Assembly: GCA_015272215.1 (NCBI GenBank)
Contig: JACYMD010000103.1
Span: 1-44,029 of the forward strand
DNA length: 44,029 nt
Source of the DNA: Rivularia sp. T60_A2020_040
Lineage (GTDB): Bacteria > Cyanobacteriota > Cyanobacteriia > Cyanobacteriales > Nostocaceae
Direction: 5' to 3'
In this document: in pieces, positions 26,130 to 35,174 of the stretch
Layout: every line of letters begins with the position of its first letter
How positions within the stretch are numbered: the stretch's first letter is position 1
Program-made: the position numbers and the translations under genes
The notes under the pieces: generated by a model
The model's database searches: none
Told to the model about the DNA's origin: nothing
Seen by the model: only the letters and a program-made list of their open reading frames with translations

Positions 26130-26494
26130 TTCAATCGATTCAAGATGAAAATTATTCACTTATACAGTATGTTTGAGTAATATAAAATTATTTCATTGAA
26201 TTTATTTAATTAAATTTGAATTTATTTAATTTTATTTAATTACATTTAGATATAAATCAAAGGAAACATTGAATAAACGAGTTGAATTTTCAATTAATTT
26301 TCAATGAATTTTAAACATTTAGTAGCAAGTAATTAGTTTCAGATTTATTGAGGTAATCATGAGTTTTAAACACTTAAATATGGTAAAATACTCCTTTGAT
26401 TTGTAAAAGATTTTTAACATCATAGGACTGAATAAAGAAGTCATTTTTTTGCAGAAATTAACATAAATTAGTGTTTCGATTTGAGAGGTTTATT
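26130..26494. other. AT-rich gap before the second Wzc gene
   Basis: This 365-bp gap is very AT-rich and has direct repeats of GAATTTATTTAATT at about 26198-26245. A GAGAGG ribosome site lies at 26483-26488. No hairpin terminator was seen. A promoter for the second Wzc gene could lie here. Confidence 0.45.
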
Positions 26495-28744
26495 GTGGTG
26501 GTTGATACTGGTCTCGACAACGGTCAAATAGTAATTGACAGACCACAAGAAGCTGTTAATATTAGACAGCTATCTACCATATTATATCGCCGACGCTGGC
26601 TAATTTTAGGTGTCGCAGGTATGGTAATTTCCGTTGCTACTTTGATATCCGTAGTCGTAAAACCAACACGTGAAAGCTCGATGCAAATATTAGTTAGTTC
26701 TAATATTTATCAAGGGGTAAATAATCCCTATAATCAAAATAGTTTAAACAATGATTTTACTGATTCTAATATTAAAGTTGTAGATTATACGGCTCAATTA
26801 CAATTAATGCGGAGCAAAAAATTAATTGAAAGAGCAGTGAAATTGTTGCGTCCGACATATCCAAATATTACAATACAAGATATTAAAGGTCAAAAAGGTA
26901 AAAAAGGACCTTTAACAGTGACTCAGATCCAAGCAGGAACAGGAGCTAATAAAGTTCCCTCAGAAGTATTTGAAGTATCTTTTAAAGACAAAAATCCAGT
27001 TAAAGCCCAGAAAGTACTCGAAGCATTACAAATAGTTTATCAAGACTTTAATCGAGAACAACAACAAGAACGTTTATCTAAAGGATTAGCTTTCGTCAAT
27101 GAAAGACTTCCTAAAATAAAACAACAAGTCATTGAATCGGAAACAAACTTAGAAAACTTTCGCCAGAAATACAACATACTTGACCCCCAAATACAAAGTA
27201 CAATTCTTTTAGAATCTCTGGCTGGAATCAAAAAAGACCTTGATAGTACCACAGCCCAGTTGCAAGATGTAGAAGCTCGTTATCGTAATTTAGAAGAAAA
27301 ATTAGCCGCTTCTCCCCAAAATGCTTTAATATCTTCTCGTCTGAGTCAGTCAACTCGTTATCAATCACTCTTAGATGAGATTCAAAAGACTGAACTAGCT
27401 TTAGCCCAAGAAAGACAAAGGTTTACGGATAATTCTCCCACCGTACAAAAACTTTTAGAACAGCGTCAGAGTCAAATGGCTTTGTTACGACAAGAAACGG
27501 GAAGAAGTTTGGGAGATAAAGCAAACTTGACTAACAATACAGCACAACCGCTATTGACAAAAGGACAACTTGCAGGAGTCGATTTAAAATTAGTCGAAGA
27601 TTTAGTTAGATTGCAAACAGAAGTTTTAGGTTTGCGAGCAAATCAACAAAGTTTGATGCAGTCTGAAAGTCAGATACGTTTAGAATTAAATAAATATCCC
27701 AATTTAATTGCTGAATATAGCCGTTTATTACCCGAAGTAGAAACCAACCGTAAAACCCTCGAAGAACTGATGAACGCACGTCAGTCTTTAGCCCTGAAAA
27801 TTGCTCAAGGTGGATTTGATTGGCAAATACTCGAACAGCCAGAATTAGGAATTAAAACTGGTCGTTCCAGAATGTTAATTTTATTTACAGGTGCAATAAT
27901 CGGTCCCATTTTAGGCATTGCCCTAGCTTTAATTTTAGAACTATTGAGCGACACTATTTACAATCCCCAAGAATTAACCAGGTTTACCAACCTGCGTTTA
28001 CTTGGTAAAATCCCCAAACTCTTGCCACCTCGAAAAACGAAAAACCTTTTTAGTTTACCAATTGGAAAATTGCGATCGCAACATTCGCTGCAAAAACAAA
28101 AGTTATATCCTTCATTTTCAGAAGCCATAGCCTATTTACCTTCCCACGAAACCTTAGATATGGCTTACCAAAATATTCAAATCTTAAAATATCCCCAACA
28201 CTGTCAATCATTAATGATTACTTCAGCAAAAAGCGGTGAAGGGAAATCAATCTCAACCTTGGGATTAGCAGTCAGTGCAGCGAGAATGCATCAACGAGTT
28301 TTAGTAATCGATGCCAACCTGCGAAACCCCAGCCTACACACGATGATGGAACTTTCCAACGATTGGGGACTTTCCTTATTATTATTAGACGAAACAAACA
28401 CTCCCATCTCAGATTACATCCAACCCGTTCATCCTGCAATCGATGTTTTAACCGCCGGACCAATCCCAGATGATACAGTAAAATTACTTAGTTCTAGACG
28501 GATGAAAGAACTTTTAGATACCTTTACCCAAAATTACGATTTAGTATTAATAGATGCTTCTTCAATATTAGAGACCGTAGATGCAAGAATATTAGCTTCC
28601 CTATGCAACGGCATAATCATAGTAGCACGCATGGGTAAAATCAAGCAAAGTGAGCTAATTCAAGCTACACAGATTCTTCACAACTTAAATTTAGTCGGAA
28701 TTATCGCCAATGTTGCCACCAAATCACCAAAATTGTATGTGTAA
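26495..28744 (+). CDS. Second Wzc-like polysaccharide co-polymerase
   Basis: This 749-residue protein has a Wzz domain with a first helix near residue 38 (RRRWLILGVAGMVISVATLISVV in outline), a long coiled-coil region, a second helix at about 465-485 (LFTGAIIGPILGIALALIL) and an ATPase domain with SAKSGEGKS (about 577), VLVIDANLRNP (about 603) and LVLIDASS (about 683). Unlike the first copy it has almost no C-terminal Tyr (only SPKLYV), so it may not autophosphorylate. The GTG at 26495 is chosen because GAGAGG sits 6 bp upstream; a longer frame starts with GTG at 26471. It probably sets chain length or export for the HepA-linked polysaccharide. Confidence 0.85.
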   Translation: MVVDTGLDNGQIVIDRPQEAVNIRQLSTILYRRRWLILGVAGMVISVATLISVVVKPTRESSMQILVSSNIYQGVNNPYNQNSLNNDFTDSNIKVVDYTAQLQLMRSKKLIERAVKLLRPTYPNITIQDIKGQKGKKGPLTVTQIQAGTGANKVPSEVFEVSFKDKNPVKAQKVLEALQIVYQDFNREQQQERLSKGLAFVNERLPKIKQQVIESETNLENFRQKYNILDPQIQSTILLESLAGIKKDLDSTTAQLQDVEARYRNLEEKLAASPQNALISSRLSQSTRYQSLLDEIQKTELALAQERQRFTDNSPTVQKLLEQRQSQMALLRQETGRSLGDKANLTNNTAQPLLTKGQLAGVDLKLVEDLVRLQTEVLGLRANQQSLMQSESQIRLELNKYPNLIAEYSRLLPEVETNRKTLEELMNARQSLALKIAQGGFDWQILEQPELGIKTGRSRMLILFTGAIIGPILGIALALILELLSDTIYNPQELTRFTNLRLLGKIPKLLPPRKTKNLFSLPIGKLRSQHSLQKQKLYPSFSEAIAYLPSHETLDMAYQNIQILKYPQHCQSLMITSAKSGEGKSISTLGLAVSAARMHQRVLVIDANLRNPSLHTMMELSNDWGLSLLLLDETNTPISDYIQPVHPAIDVLTAGPIPDDTVKLLSSRRMKELLDTFTQNYDLVLIDASSILETVDARILASLCNGIIIVARMGKIKQSELIQATQILHNLNLVGIIANVATKSPKLYV

Positions 28745-28768
28745 AAGGTTAAAGGTTAAAGGCAAGAA

Positions 28769-28820
28769 GCAACTGTCAACTGTCCACTGTCAACTGTCCA
28801 CTGTCCCAAGTCAACTGTTA
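28769..28820. repeat. Heptamer repeat array (CAACTGT/CCACTGT)
   Basis: About seven units of the CAACTGT family lie just downstream of the second Wzc gene, preceded by AAGGTTA repeats at 28745-28761. Confidence 0.88.
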
Positions 28821-28928
28821 TATAATTATTGCTAGCTATAGGAATCCGAATTTTCGGGGAAACTACCGCTTGAATGTCCGTCAAACATATATAAATCTTA
28901 GAAATCTCAGAAGATAATTATAAATAGC

Positions 28929-30086
28929 ATGAAATTCCGATTGATCTATTCTTCAATATTATCCCAGATGAAAGTACGCCATTGGTGGCTCGGAGTACTG
29001 TTGTGGATGATTTTGATTATCCCAGCACAAGCATCGGTAATTATGCGTGTAGCAATTGAGCGTGATGTAGATAAAGTTAAAGTTGGTAGTTCCACCGCTG
29101 CAATTGTCAAAGATGGTAGCGGACGTTCATTAGGGAAATTACCAGGAAGAGAAGCTTACTACGCTCAACCAGTTCCCGGTGGAGTCGCTTTAGATAAATG
29201 GAAGTCTGCTCTATTCTGGATTGAACCCGAAGGTAAGGGATTTGTTTATATTGGCGATCGCTGGTATCGTGGTAGAACTTTAGTTATTCCCACACAAAAA
29301 GGATTAACAGCAGTCAACTGGGTTGATTTAGAAGAATATCTTTACAGCGTTTTAGGTGGAGAAATGGATGCTCGATGGCATCCCGAAGCTTTGAAAGCTC
29401 AAGCCATAGCCGCTCGTAGTTACGCCCTTTACAGACGAGAGAGACAGCAAACCAATCCTCTTTTTGATGTGGGAAGAACCCCCGACAAATGGCAAATTTA
29501 TAAAGGTGTAATTGCAGAAGATCCCAAAATTTACGCCGCAGTAGACGCAACAGCAGGACAAGTATTAACTCATAATAATCAAATTATTGAATCAGTATTT
29601 CATGCTTGTTCTGGAGGGCATACCGAAAACGTTGAAGATGTCTGGGGAAACAGTTTACCTTACTTACGTGCAGTTCCCGACTTCGACTTGAATACCACCA
29701 GTACAAGTAATAGATGTAAATGGCAACAAAGTTTCTCATCTACAGAAATTAGTCAAAAGTTTCCTGAAATCGGCTCGGTTCAAGAAATGAAACTTGTAGA
29801 ACTATCACCTTTTAACAGCGTGAAAAAATTGCAAATTATTGGTGAAAAAGGTATTAAAGAGCTAAAAGGAGAACAAGTTCGTACCACACTTAAGCTCAAT
29901 AGTACCCGCTTCACCGTCAACAAACAACAAGATGGTACTTTTGTATTAAATGGACTTGGTTGGGGACATGGTTTAGGAATGAGTCAATACGGTGCTAGTT
30001 ATTTAGCCAATCAAGGCTACAACCATTTACAAATTTTGAATCATTACTACAAAAATGTAGCCTTAGCACCGATTCAGGTAAAATAG
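28929..30086 (+). CDS. SpoIID/LytB domain protein
   Basis: This 385-residue secreted protein carries an N-terminal signal or anchor (about 15-37, WWLGVLLWMILIIPAQAS). The SpoIID domain is clear: VNWVDLEEYLYSVLGGEM, EALKAQAIAARSYAL, HACSGGHTENVEDVWG and, near the end, GLGWGHGLGMSQYGA. SpoIID is a peptidoglycan lytic transglycosylase in sporulating bacteria, and LytB relatives stimulate amidases; cyanobacterial copies are poorly studied. It may remodel the wall for export of the surface polysaccharide. An alternative start at 28971 would place the signal peptide at the very N-terminus. Confidence 0.85.
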   Translation: MKFRLIYSSILSQMKVRHWWLGVLLWMILIIPAQASVIMRVAIERDVDKVKVGSSTAAIVKDGSGRSLGKLPGREAYYAQPVPGGVALDKWKSALFWIEPEGKGFVYIGDRWYRGRTLVIPTQKGLTAVNWVDLEEYLYSVLGGEMDARWHPEALKAQAIAARSYALYRRERQQTNPLFDVGRTPDKWQIYKGVIAEDPKIYAAVDATAGQVLTHNNQIIESVFHACSGGHTENVEDVWGNSLPYLRAVPDFDLNTTSTSNRCKWQQSFSSTEISQKFPEIGSVQEMKLVELSPFNSVKKLQIIGEKGIKELKGEQVRTTLKLNSTRFTVNKQQDGTFVLNGLGWGHGLGMSQYGASYLANQGYNHLQILNHYYKNVALAPIQVK

Positions 30087-30190
30087 GACAGTTGACAGTG
30101 GACAGTTGACAGTTGACAGTGGACAGTTAATTTCTCTCCTTGTCTCCTTGTCTCCTTGTCCCCCCATCCCCTTGTCCCCCCATCTCCCTA
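30087..30190. repeat. Heptamer and octamer repeat arrays
   Basis: GTTGACA/GTGGACA units (30087-30129) are followed by an 8-bp series of the type TCTCCTTG/TCCCCTTG up to the stop codon of the next gene. The whole gap between two convergent genes is made of these repeats. Confidence 0.88.
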
Positions 30191-31483
30191 TCATTCCCCT
30201 TCTTCAAGCCGTTTGCGCCATTCAGCGTCAATTTGGTCGGAGCGTTCTAATTCTTGTTCGATTAAGTCGGTTTCGGTAGAGTAAGCTAAATTGTCTTTGT
30301 CGATAACAGTATTTGTAGCAAACTGATGAGCGTAGTTGATTTTTTGCTGTAACTTTTCGTCCGCAGCAGCTATCAGCTTCGCTCTTGCTTGACGCTGACG
30401 ATTGCGATCGCTAATTTTATCGTTACGCCATTTTACCCAAAAATATCGCACTAAAGGTATTACAAGAAAGCCAGCACCGTAAGCTAATAGCAACCAGTAA
30501 ATTCCTTGAACCAAAGCAACCAGCCCTCCGATTTGTCGGGCTACAGTACCATTTGCTAAGAATCCTCCCAATATCAAAGCACCGACAAAGTTTACTACAC
30601 CTAATCCAGCACTGAGCATTACTTGTGAGGAAGTTGCTTTACTAAAATTCCAGGAAAATTCCTTTAGATAAGCTGGTATTGATTTGGGATTATTTTGGGT
30701 AGCAGTTACCTGTAATTCTGGAAAAGAATAGACAATTTCTCCATCAGGACTTACCGCAGGTTTGCCATTAAATTTTGTCAAAACTGGCAGCATATAATCT
30801 TCATATTCTTGTTGATATGTTTCGCCAATATCATCTAAATAAGGTGTAATTTGTTCAGCAACTACCGCACCATCATTATTACGAATTACAGTCGCAATTT
30901 CTTGATAGCGGCGCTCTTCCAGATTTAAATTAGGATTTCCATCACCGAATAAAAACGAAAATATAGCTTCTAAGAAATTTAATTCGCTACTTTCACGCTG
31001 TCGTCTTCCCTGGCTGCGATATCCAGTATTATAATTTGGGCTAAAAAACCAAAATAAATCTGGAAAGTAGAAAAATCTTAAACCACCGCCAAAATTACCA
31101 CCTCTATCATTATCGCGGTCAGAGGAAACATAAGAAATAATCAAAATAATCGCGATATAAATTAAGACGATAGAAAGAATTAAGACAACTCCAAAGGAAA
31201 TTCTAATTAGATAGAATAGAACCTTCCAGATTTTTTTCCACCATTCTTGTAACTGTAATCTCAGATATTTATTGCGTAAAACATCGCGGAAATTACGGGG
31301 AAAAAGATAAACAATATCACCTGTATCCGCCACTTGCAAATGTCCCCCAGCATCACTTGCAAGTGCTAACAAACCTTGATTTGCCATTTCGATATTTAAT
31401 CCAGCCTGTGTAGCCACATCACCAACCGTGACTCTATAGTTTAGCTTTTCCACAGCTTGCATAATGGCGGGATTGGGAGTCAT
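30191..31483 (-). CDS. Conserved cyanobacterial membrane protein, 430 residues
   Basis: I recognise no named function. The N-terminal 70 residues look like a winged-helix-type domain (KLNYRVTVGDVATQAGLNIEMANQGLLAL). A membrane helix follows (about 90-115, LFYLIRISFGVVLILSIVLI), then a Gly- and aromatic-rich stretch with FYFPDLFWFFSPNYN, a soluble middle part, and two helices near 285-345. The C-terminal region is Arg/Lys-rich and charged. A strong AGGAGG ribosome site precedes the ATG. The combination of a helix-turn-helix-like head with membrane segments suggests a membrane-bound sensor or assembly factor, but this is a guess. Confidence 0.75.
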   Translation of the reverse strand: MTPNPAIMQAVEKLNYRVTVGDVATQAGLNIEMANQGLLALASDAGGHLQVADTGDIVYLFPRNFRDVLRNKYLRLQLQEWWKKIWKVLFYLIRISFGVVLILSIVLIYIAIILIISYVSSDRDNDRGGNFGGGLRFFYFPDLFWFFSPNYNTGYRSQGRRQRESSELNFLEAIFSFLFGDGNPNLNLEERRYQEIATVIRNNDGAVVAEQITPYLDDIGETYQQEYEDYMLPVLTKFNGKPAVSPDGEIVYSFPELQVTATQNNPKSIPAYLKEFSWNFSKATSSQVMLSAGLGVVNFVGALILGGFLANGTVARQIGGLVALVQGIYWLLLAYGAGFLVIPLVRYFWVKWRNDKISDRNRQRQARAKLIAAADEKLQQKINYAHQFATNTVIDKDNLAYSTETDLIEQELERSDQIDAEWRKRLEEGE

Positions 31484-31539
31484 TTCTCGACCCTCCTTTT
31501 TAAATAACTCTTCTATTCAAGTATAAAGTTTTCAGAAGA

Positions 31540-31631
31540 GATAGGGGGACAAGGAGACAAGGGGACAAGGGGAGAAATTAACTGTCAACTGTCAACTGTC
31601 AACTGTCAACTGTCCACTGTCCACTGTCAAC
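31540..31631. repeat. Octamer and heptamer arrays reaching the rnz stop
   Basis: GGGACAAG/GGAGACAA-type units (31543-31572) are followed by about eight CAACTGT/CCACTGT heptamers (31577-31631). The last unit supplies the TGA stop codon of the ribonuclease Z gene. Confidence 0.9.
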
Positions 31632-32559
31632 GTCTTCTCGGTACATCGTAAGTCATGAAGTCGTAAGCCATTTGGGTGTTGGGAAAAATTGCTCGACCTT
31701 CGTTGAGTAAATCTTTTAATTCAATGGCGTTTCCTGGGGCGTAACGGGGGCTAAAATGACTCATAATTAAATGATGTGCGCCTGCTGCTAATGCTGTTTG
31801 CGCTGCCATTGTAGATGTAGAATGTAATCGATCAAAAGCCATTTGAGAATCTTGATGAGCAAAAGTGGCTTCGTGAATCAATACATCGGCATCTTTTGCT
31901 AAATCAACTGCATTTTCACAGAAAACTGTATCGGTACAATAAACAAATTTACGTCCAATTTCTGTAGGTCCACACAAGTCTGAACCGTTAATGACTCTTC
32001 CATCTTTTAAAGTTACCGTTTCACCACGTTTGAGTTGACCGTAAACTCTACCGGGTGGAATTTCTAATGCTTTGGCTTTTTCGACATCGAATTTTCCCGC
32101 TCGGTTTTTTTCCTCTACACGATAACCATAAGCTGTGACTCGATGATGTAAAATATTGCAACTAACTATAAATTCGGCATCTTCATAAACTATTCCCGGA
32201 CGAACAGCGTGAACTTTTACCGGGTAAGAAAAATGTGTATGAGAATAGCGTCTACAAGCTTGCAAATATTCGTTTAATCCTTCTGGTCCGTAAATATCAA
32301 CATGACTGACATTCCCAGCCAAACCACAACTAGCAAGCAGACCCATTAAACCAAAAATATGGTCGCCGTGCATATGGGTAATAAAAATTCGGGAGAGTTG
32401 ACTCATTTTCAGGTCACTCCGCAATATTTGGTGTTGAGTACCTTCACCACAGTCAAATAGCCATAATTCTGCTCTTTGCGGTAATCGAAGGGCAACACTT
32501 GAAACATTGCGCGACCTTGTGGGTACCCCAGAACTCGTCCCTAAAAATGTTATCTGCAC
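31627..32559 (-). CDS. rnz: Ribonuclease Z
   Basis: This 310-residue metallo-beta-lactamase-fold enzyme cuts the 3' trailer from tRNA precursors that lack encoded CCA, such as the tRNA-Gln in this window. The metal motif THMHGDH is at 61-67, with further ligands in [28 protein letters not shown] and MSHFSPRY. It is the expected length for the short bacterial form. The start codon is GTG, followed by the canonical [11 protein letters not shown]-type N-terminus. Its stop codon lies in a heptamer repeat array. Confidence 0.95.
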   Translation of the reverse strand: MQITFLGTSSGVPTRSRNVSSVALRLPQRAELWLFDCGEGTQHQILRSDLKMSQLSRIFITHMHGDHIFGLMGLLASCGLAGNVSHVDIYGPEGLNEYLQACRRYSHTHFSYPVKVHAVRPGIVYEDAEFIVSCNILHHRVTAYGYRVEEKNRAGKFDVEKAKALEIPPGRVYGQLKRGETVTLKDGRVINGSDLCGPTEIGRKFVYCTDTVFCENAVDLAKDADVLIHEATFAHQDSQMAFDRLHSTSTMAAQTALAAGAHHLIMSHFSPRYAPGNAIELKDLLNEGRAIFPNTQMAYDFMTYDVPRRR

Positions 32560-32739
32560 AGCCTTATGTAATCTTTATAATAATAACTTAATTTATATAA
32601 TGACATTCCCCGTTCCACTCCGTTTACTTAACTTAACTATTTAGGTCAAGTAAGTAAAGTGATGACTATTACGGAGAAAGTCTTACAATAACGATAATAA
32701 TCTAATTATTCCGGCTGACGCGAAATAGACGGTTGTGCG

Positions 32740-32803
32740 AGAAGTCGGGTTTTTAGGATAAATATCTGTAATCTCAGACAACCTTTATAAAAACCCGACT
32801 TCT
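32740..32803. repeat. AGAAGTCGGGTTTTTA inverted repeat, copy 2
   Basis: AGAAGTCGGGTTTTTA (32740-32755) and TAAAAACCCGACTTCT (32788-32803) are perfect 16-bp inverted arms with a 32-nt centre. The arms match those at 8971-9035 except for one base. Confidence 0.88.
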
Positions 32804-32823
32804 GTGATTGTCATTAATCAGAC

Positions 32824-32855
32824 TATAAAAAAATCAAACCCACCTCGGAGGTGAG
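32824..32855 (-). terminator. Intrinsic terminator
   Basis: On the minus strand CACCTC-C-GAGGTG is followed by GGTTTGATTTTTTTA. It lies about 30 bp past the stop of the gene at 32884 and is in the right orientation to end its transcript. Confidence 0.75.
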
Positions 32856-32883
32856 CTTAAAATTGTTTCTCAAGTAATTTGTA

Positions 32884-33324
32884 TTAATCTTCAACTGTTA
32901 TCTCAGATGATTGATTATACAAAAGGCGATCGCGAATTTGAATTAATTGCTTTTGAGATTGAACAGGTTCTCGTGGTTGTGGGAGTTCGGTATTAGGCCA
33001 AGTTAATATATCATTACAAGGACATAATGAAGGCGGCATACCCAAGTTTTTCAAAGGTACCGGCATATCACAACGGGAACAAGCAACCATATCCCACTCA
33101 GGTGAAAGTAATTGTGCAATAGTTTGTTGTGTACCTTCGAGATAACACTCACCCGATTTAGAAGAGAGAACTTTCTCCCAGCATTGCTCAAAATCGTCAC
33201 TATAACTTTCACCATCAACAACTATACGGGGCTGCAAGCTTGCCGCACCATTGTTGATAAACACTTTTTTACCCAACTGAAACCAGTAAGCCAGGTATTT
33301 TTTAACTTCTGTTTTAGATGCCAT
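32884..33324 (-). CDS. Conserved hypothetical with zinc-ribbon-like Cys cluster
   Basis: This 146-residue protein is not assigned to a named family. A Cys cluster at about 81-103 (CSRCDMP, then LCPC) suggests a single zinc-binding site. The first half is mixed alpha/beta with basic residues. There is no signal peptide or membrane segment. It is followed by an intrinsic terminator and preceded by a heptamer-repeat gap; CobU is encoded upstream on the same strand, 95 bp away. A link with cobalamin metabolism is possible only by position. Confidence 0.7.
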   Translation of the reverse strand: MASKTEVKKYLAYWFQLGKKVFINNGAASLQPRIVVDGESYSDDFEQCWEKVLSSKSGECYLEGTQQTIAQLLSPEWDMVACSRCDMPVPLKNLGMPPSLCPCNDILTWPNTELPQPREPVQSQKQLIQIRDRLLYNQSSEITVED

Positions 33325-33330
33325 AATTTA

Positions 33331-33410
33331 ATTTTAGATTTTAGATTTTGGATTTTGGATTCGGAATGGGGAATGGGTAATTGGGAATGGTAAATAGTTG
33401 ACAGTTAATT
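33331..33410. repeat. Mixed heptamer repeat array
   Basis: Period-7 units TTTTAGA/TTTTGGA run into TGGGGAA/TGGGTAA units and one GTTGACA unit, filling the gap between the 146-residue hypothetical and cobU. Confidence 0.8.
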
Positions 33411-33418
33411 TCTCCTCA

Positions 33419-33958
33419 TCAAGACGGTAAACGGGTACCAAGCACACTGAGATTGAGAACGTGTCCTCCGGTGACTAAATATGTTGTTTGGCTGATAACT
33501 CCTAGTTTACGAGTTAACCAACCGAGTCGATCGCGAAAGGTTTGACCGACGGGATAAGCTGGTACTACTCCCCATCCGGTTTCTTCGGCGACAAAAATCA
33601 TCGGCGCTGCAACAAGTTGTACAGTTTCTAAAAATTCTTCCGCGATATTAAGCCAAGAGCTATCATCTTGTTCGATAAAATTTGCTACCCAAGTTCCTAG
33701 TGAATCTACTAAAATAATATCGTTGGGTTTTGCGTCGGCTAGAGTCGCAGATAATTCAAAAGGTACCTCTAAAGTTATCCAACTTTGGGGACGGCGATTT
33801 CGATGTTGAATAATTCGTTGCTGCCATTGTTTATCATCAGGTGATAAGAGTGCTGTGGCTATATAAACTACTTTTTTGCTAGACTGGTTTGCGAGAGTTT
33901 CTGCCCACTCACTTTTTCCAGAACGAGCAGGACCAGTGACAAGGATAACTTTACTCAA
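33419..33958 (-). CDS. cobU: Adenosylcobinamide kinase / guanylyltransferase
   Basis: This 179-residue enzyme phosphorylates adenosylcobinamide and transfers GMP to it, in late cobalamin assembly. The P-loop TGPARSGKS is at about 8-16, VDSLGTWV near 84-91, and AEETGWGVVPAYPVGQTFRDRLG in outline is the characteristic CobU block. The length is normal. The start codon is TTG at 33958, directly before SKVILVTGPARSGKS; no ATG is available close by. No cobalamin riboswitch was recognised in the 212 bp upstream. Confidence 0.92.
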   Translation of the reverse strand: MSKVILVTGPARSGKSEWAETLANQSSKKVVYIATALLSPDDKQWQQRIIQHRNRRPQSWITLEVPFELSATLADAKPNDIILVDSLGTWVANFIEQDDSSWLNIAEEFLETVQLVAAPMIFVAEETGWGVVPAYPVGQTFRDRLGWLTRKLGVISQTTYLVTGGHVLNLSVLGTRLPS

Positions 33959-34170
33959 AACCGTTTCCTCAGTATCTTTAATCAGTAGGGTGGCAATTTT
34001 TTCGATCTTTTTTGATTCAAGGGTGCAATTTTTGGTTCCAAATAACTTTTAATAGATCAAAATACAGCATTTTTTGGTTAAGGCGATCGCTGGCAAGACA
34101 ATCATCAATTCAACCTTAGCCAAAAAAGCGTTGTACAACTGCACAAAGACACGAATCCCCGAATATTTCT

Positions 34171-34962
34171 ATGAAAGCAGGCTTAAAGCGTATTGAGGCA
34201 ACTTTGCAGGATTTAGACATTCGCGTTACGAACCCTATCGACGAAGCGAGCGATAGCAATGGTTCTCTTCAAGAGTCTTTATCGTTTCGTATCACCGCCT
34301 CAGAATCCACTGAAGAAGCGACAGAATCCCACGAAGAGGTTAAATTGCAAACTCCCCCACCGTCCGTTGCTGCCGATTCTTACCAACAAGATAACTCAGT
34401 GCAGACCTTTTTGGCACAAGATGAGGAAATTAAACCACCAAGTCTTCCTAAATTTAAATCCCCAAGCTTTAGCAGCCATCGTAACGCTCCCAATCCCGCT
34501 TTAGCATCTAATGTCTTGCTGGAAATTCAAGAGATTGTTGCTGGTTGGCAAACTGAATTACACACTATTGTGCGACAAATTCAGGATTTATACTTACAAG
34601 GACCGATTGTTAATGGTTGGCTCGAATCTCATGAAAAAGAACCACAACCCCAAGCTACTGCAACTTTACGTCATGCAGAAGTTGACCACTTGATGAACTA
34701 TGTCGAAGAAATTTGCGCCGCACAAACACAAGCCAAATCTGAATCGAAACGTACTAGCTACCGTTTATGTGGTTTAGATCCCAATGGTGAAGTTTGGTGT
34801 CGCCCCTGTCCTCCCGAACAACTCCCTAGCGTTAGTATGGCGATCGCCCGTTATCAACAATTACGTCAACTCCTAGCACGCAAGCAGAAACTCGAAACCC
34901 ACTTAAATCAACTTGCTGAAACTTTAGTAGTTCTACACGGTCATATTAAACAGCAAAAATAA
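34171..34962 (+). CDS. Conserved hypothetical cyanobacterial protein, 263 residues
   Basis: I do not recognise a named family. Residues 20-105 are low-complexity, rich in Ser, Glu and Pro (probably disordered). The C-terminal 150 residues are helical and end in QQLRQLLARKQKLETHLNQLAETL, a likely coiled coil. A short motif LCGLDPNGEVWCRPCPPEQLP near residue 205 has two Cys. There is no membrane segment. It stands alone between divergent cobU and a glycosyltransferase gene. Function unknown. Confidence 0.7.
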   Translation: MKAGLKRIEATLQDLDIRVTNPIDEASDSNGSLQESLSFRITASESTEEATESHEEVKLQTPPPSVAADSYQQDNSVQTFLAQDEEIKPPSLPKFKSPSFSSHRNAPNPALASNVLLEIQEIVAGWQTELHTIVRQIQDLYLQGPIVNGWLESHEKEPQPQATATLRHAEVDHLMNYVEEICAAQTQAKSESKRTSYRLCGLDPNGEVWCRPCPPEQLPSVSMAIARYQQLRQLLARKQKLETHLNQLAETLVVLHGHIKQQK

Positions 34963-35174
34963 AGTTTTAACTAGTTTTAAAACTTATATCCGAAAAAACT
35001 CGGTTGGTGGGTATAACATTTTTGGCTAAAATTCTTTGTAGGCAGTTGTTAATTTTTAGTAATAGCTAATATGTAATAGATAGTAATAAATCTAGAAACA
35101 ATTAGCCTTGATATATATATCGCGCTGATCAAATCTAAAATCCAAATAAAGGCAAATCTCAAATTGCAATCAAA

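Larger units (their letters stand above)
32560..32883. other. Intergenic region with repeat and terminator
   Basis: This 324-bp gap lies between the ribonuclease Z gene and the 146-residue hypothetical gene upstream of it. It holds a perfect 16-bp inverted repeat (32740-32803) and an intrinsic terminator for the upstream gene (32824-32855). The promoter of ribonuclease Z should lie between the repeat and 32560; no clear boxes were found. Confidence 0.55.

Noticed and set aside
33959-34170. Cobalamin riboswitch upstream of cobU
   Set aside because: Looked for a long structured leader with a B12-box-like sequence; nothing convincing was seen in the short gap.
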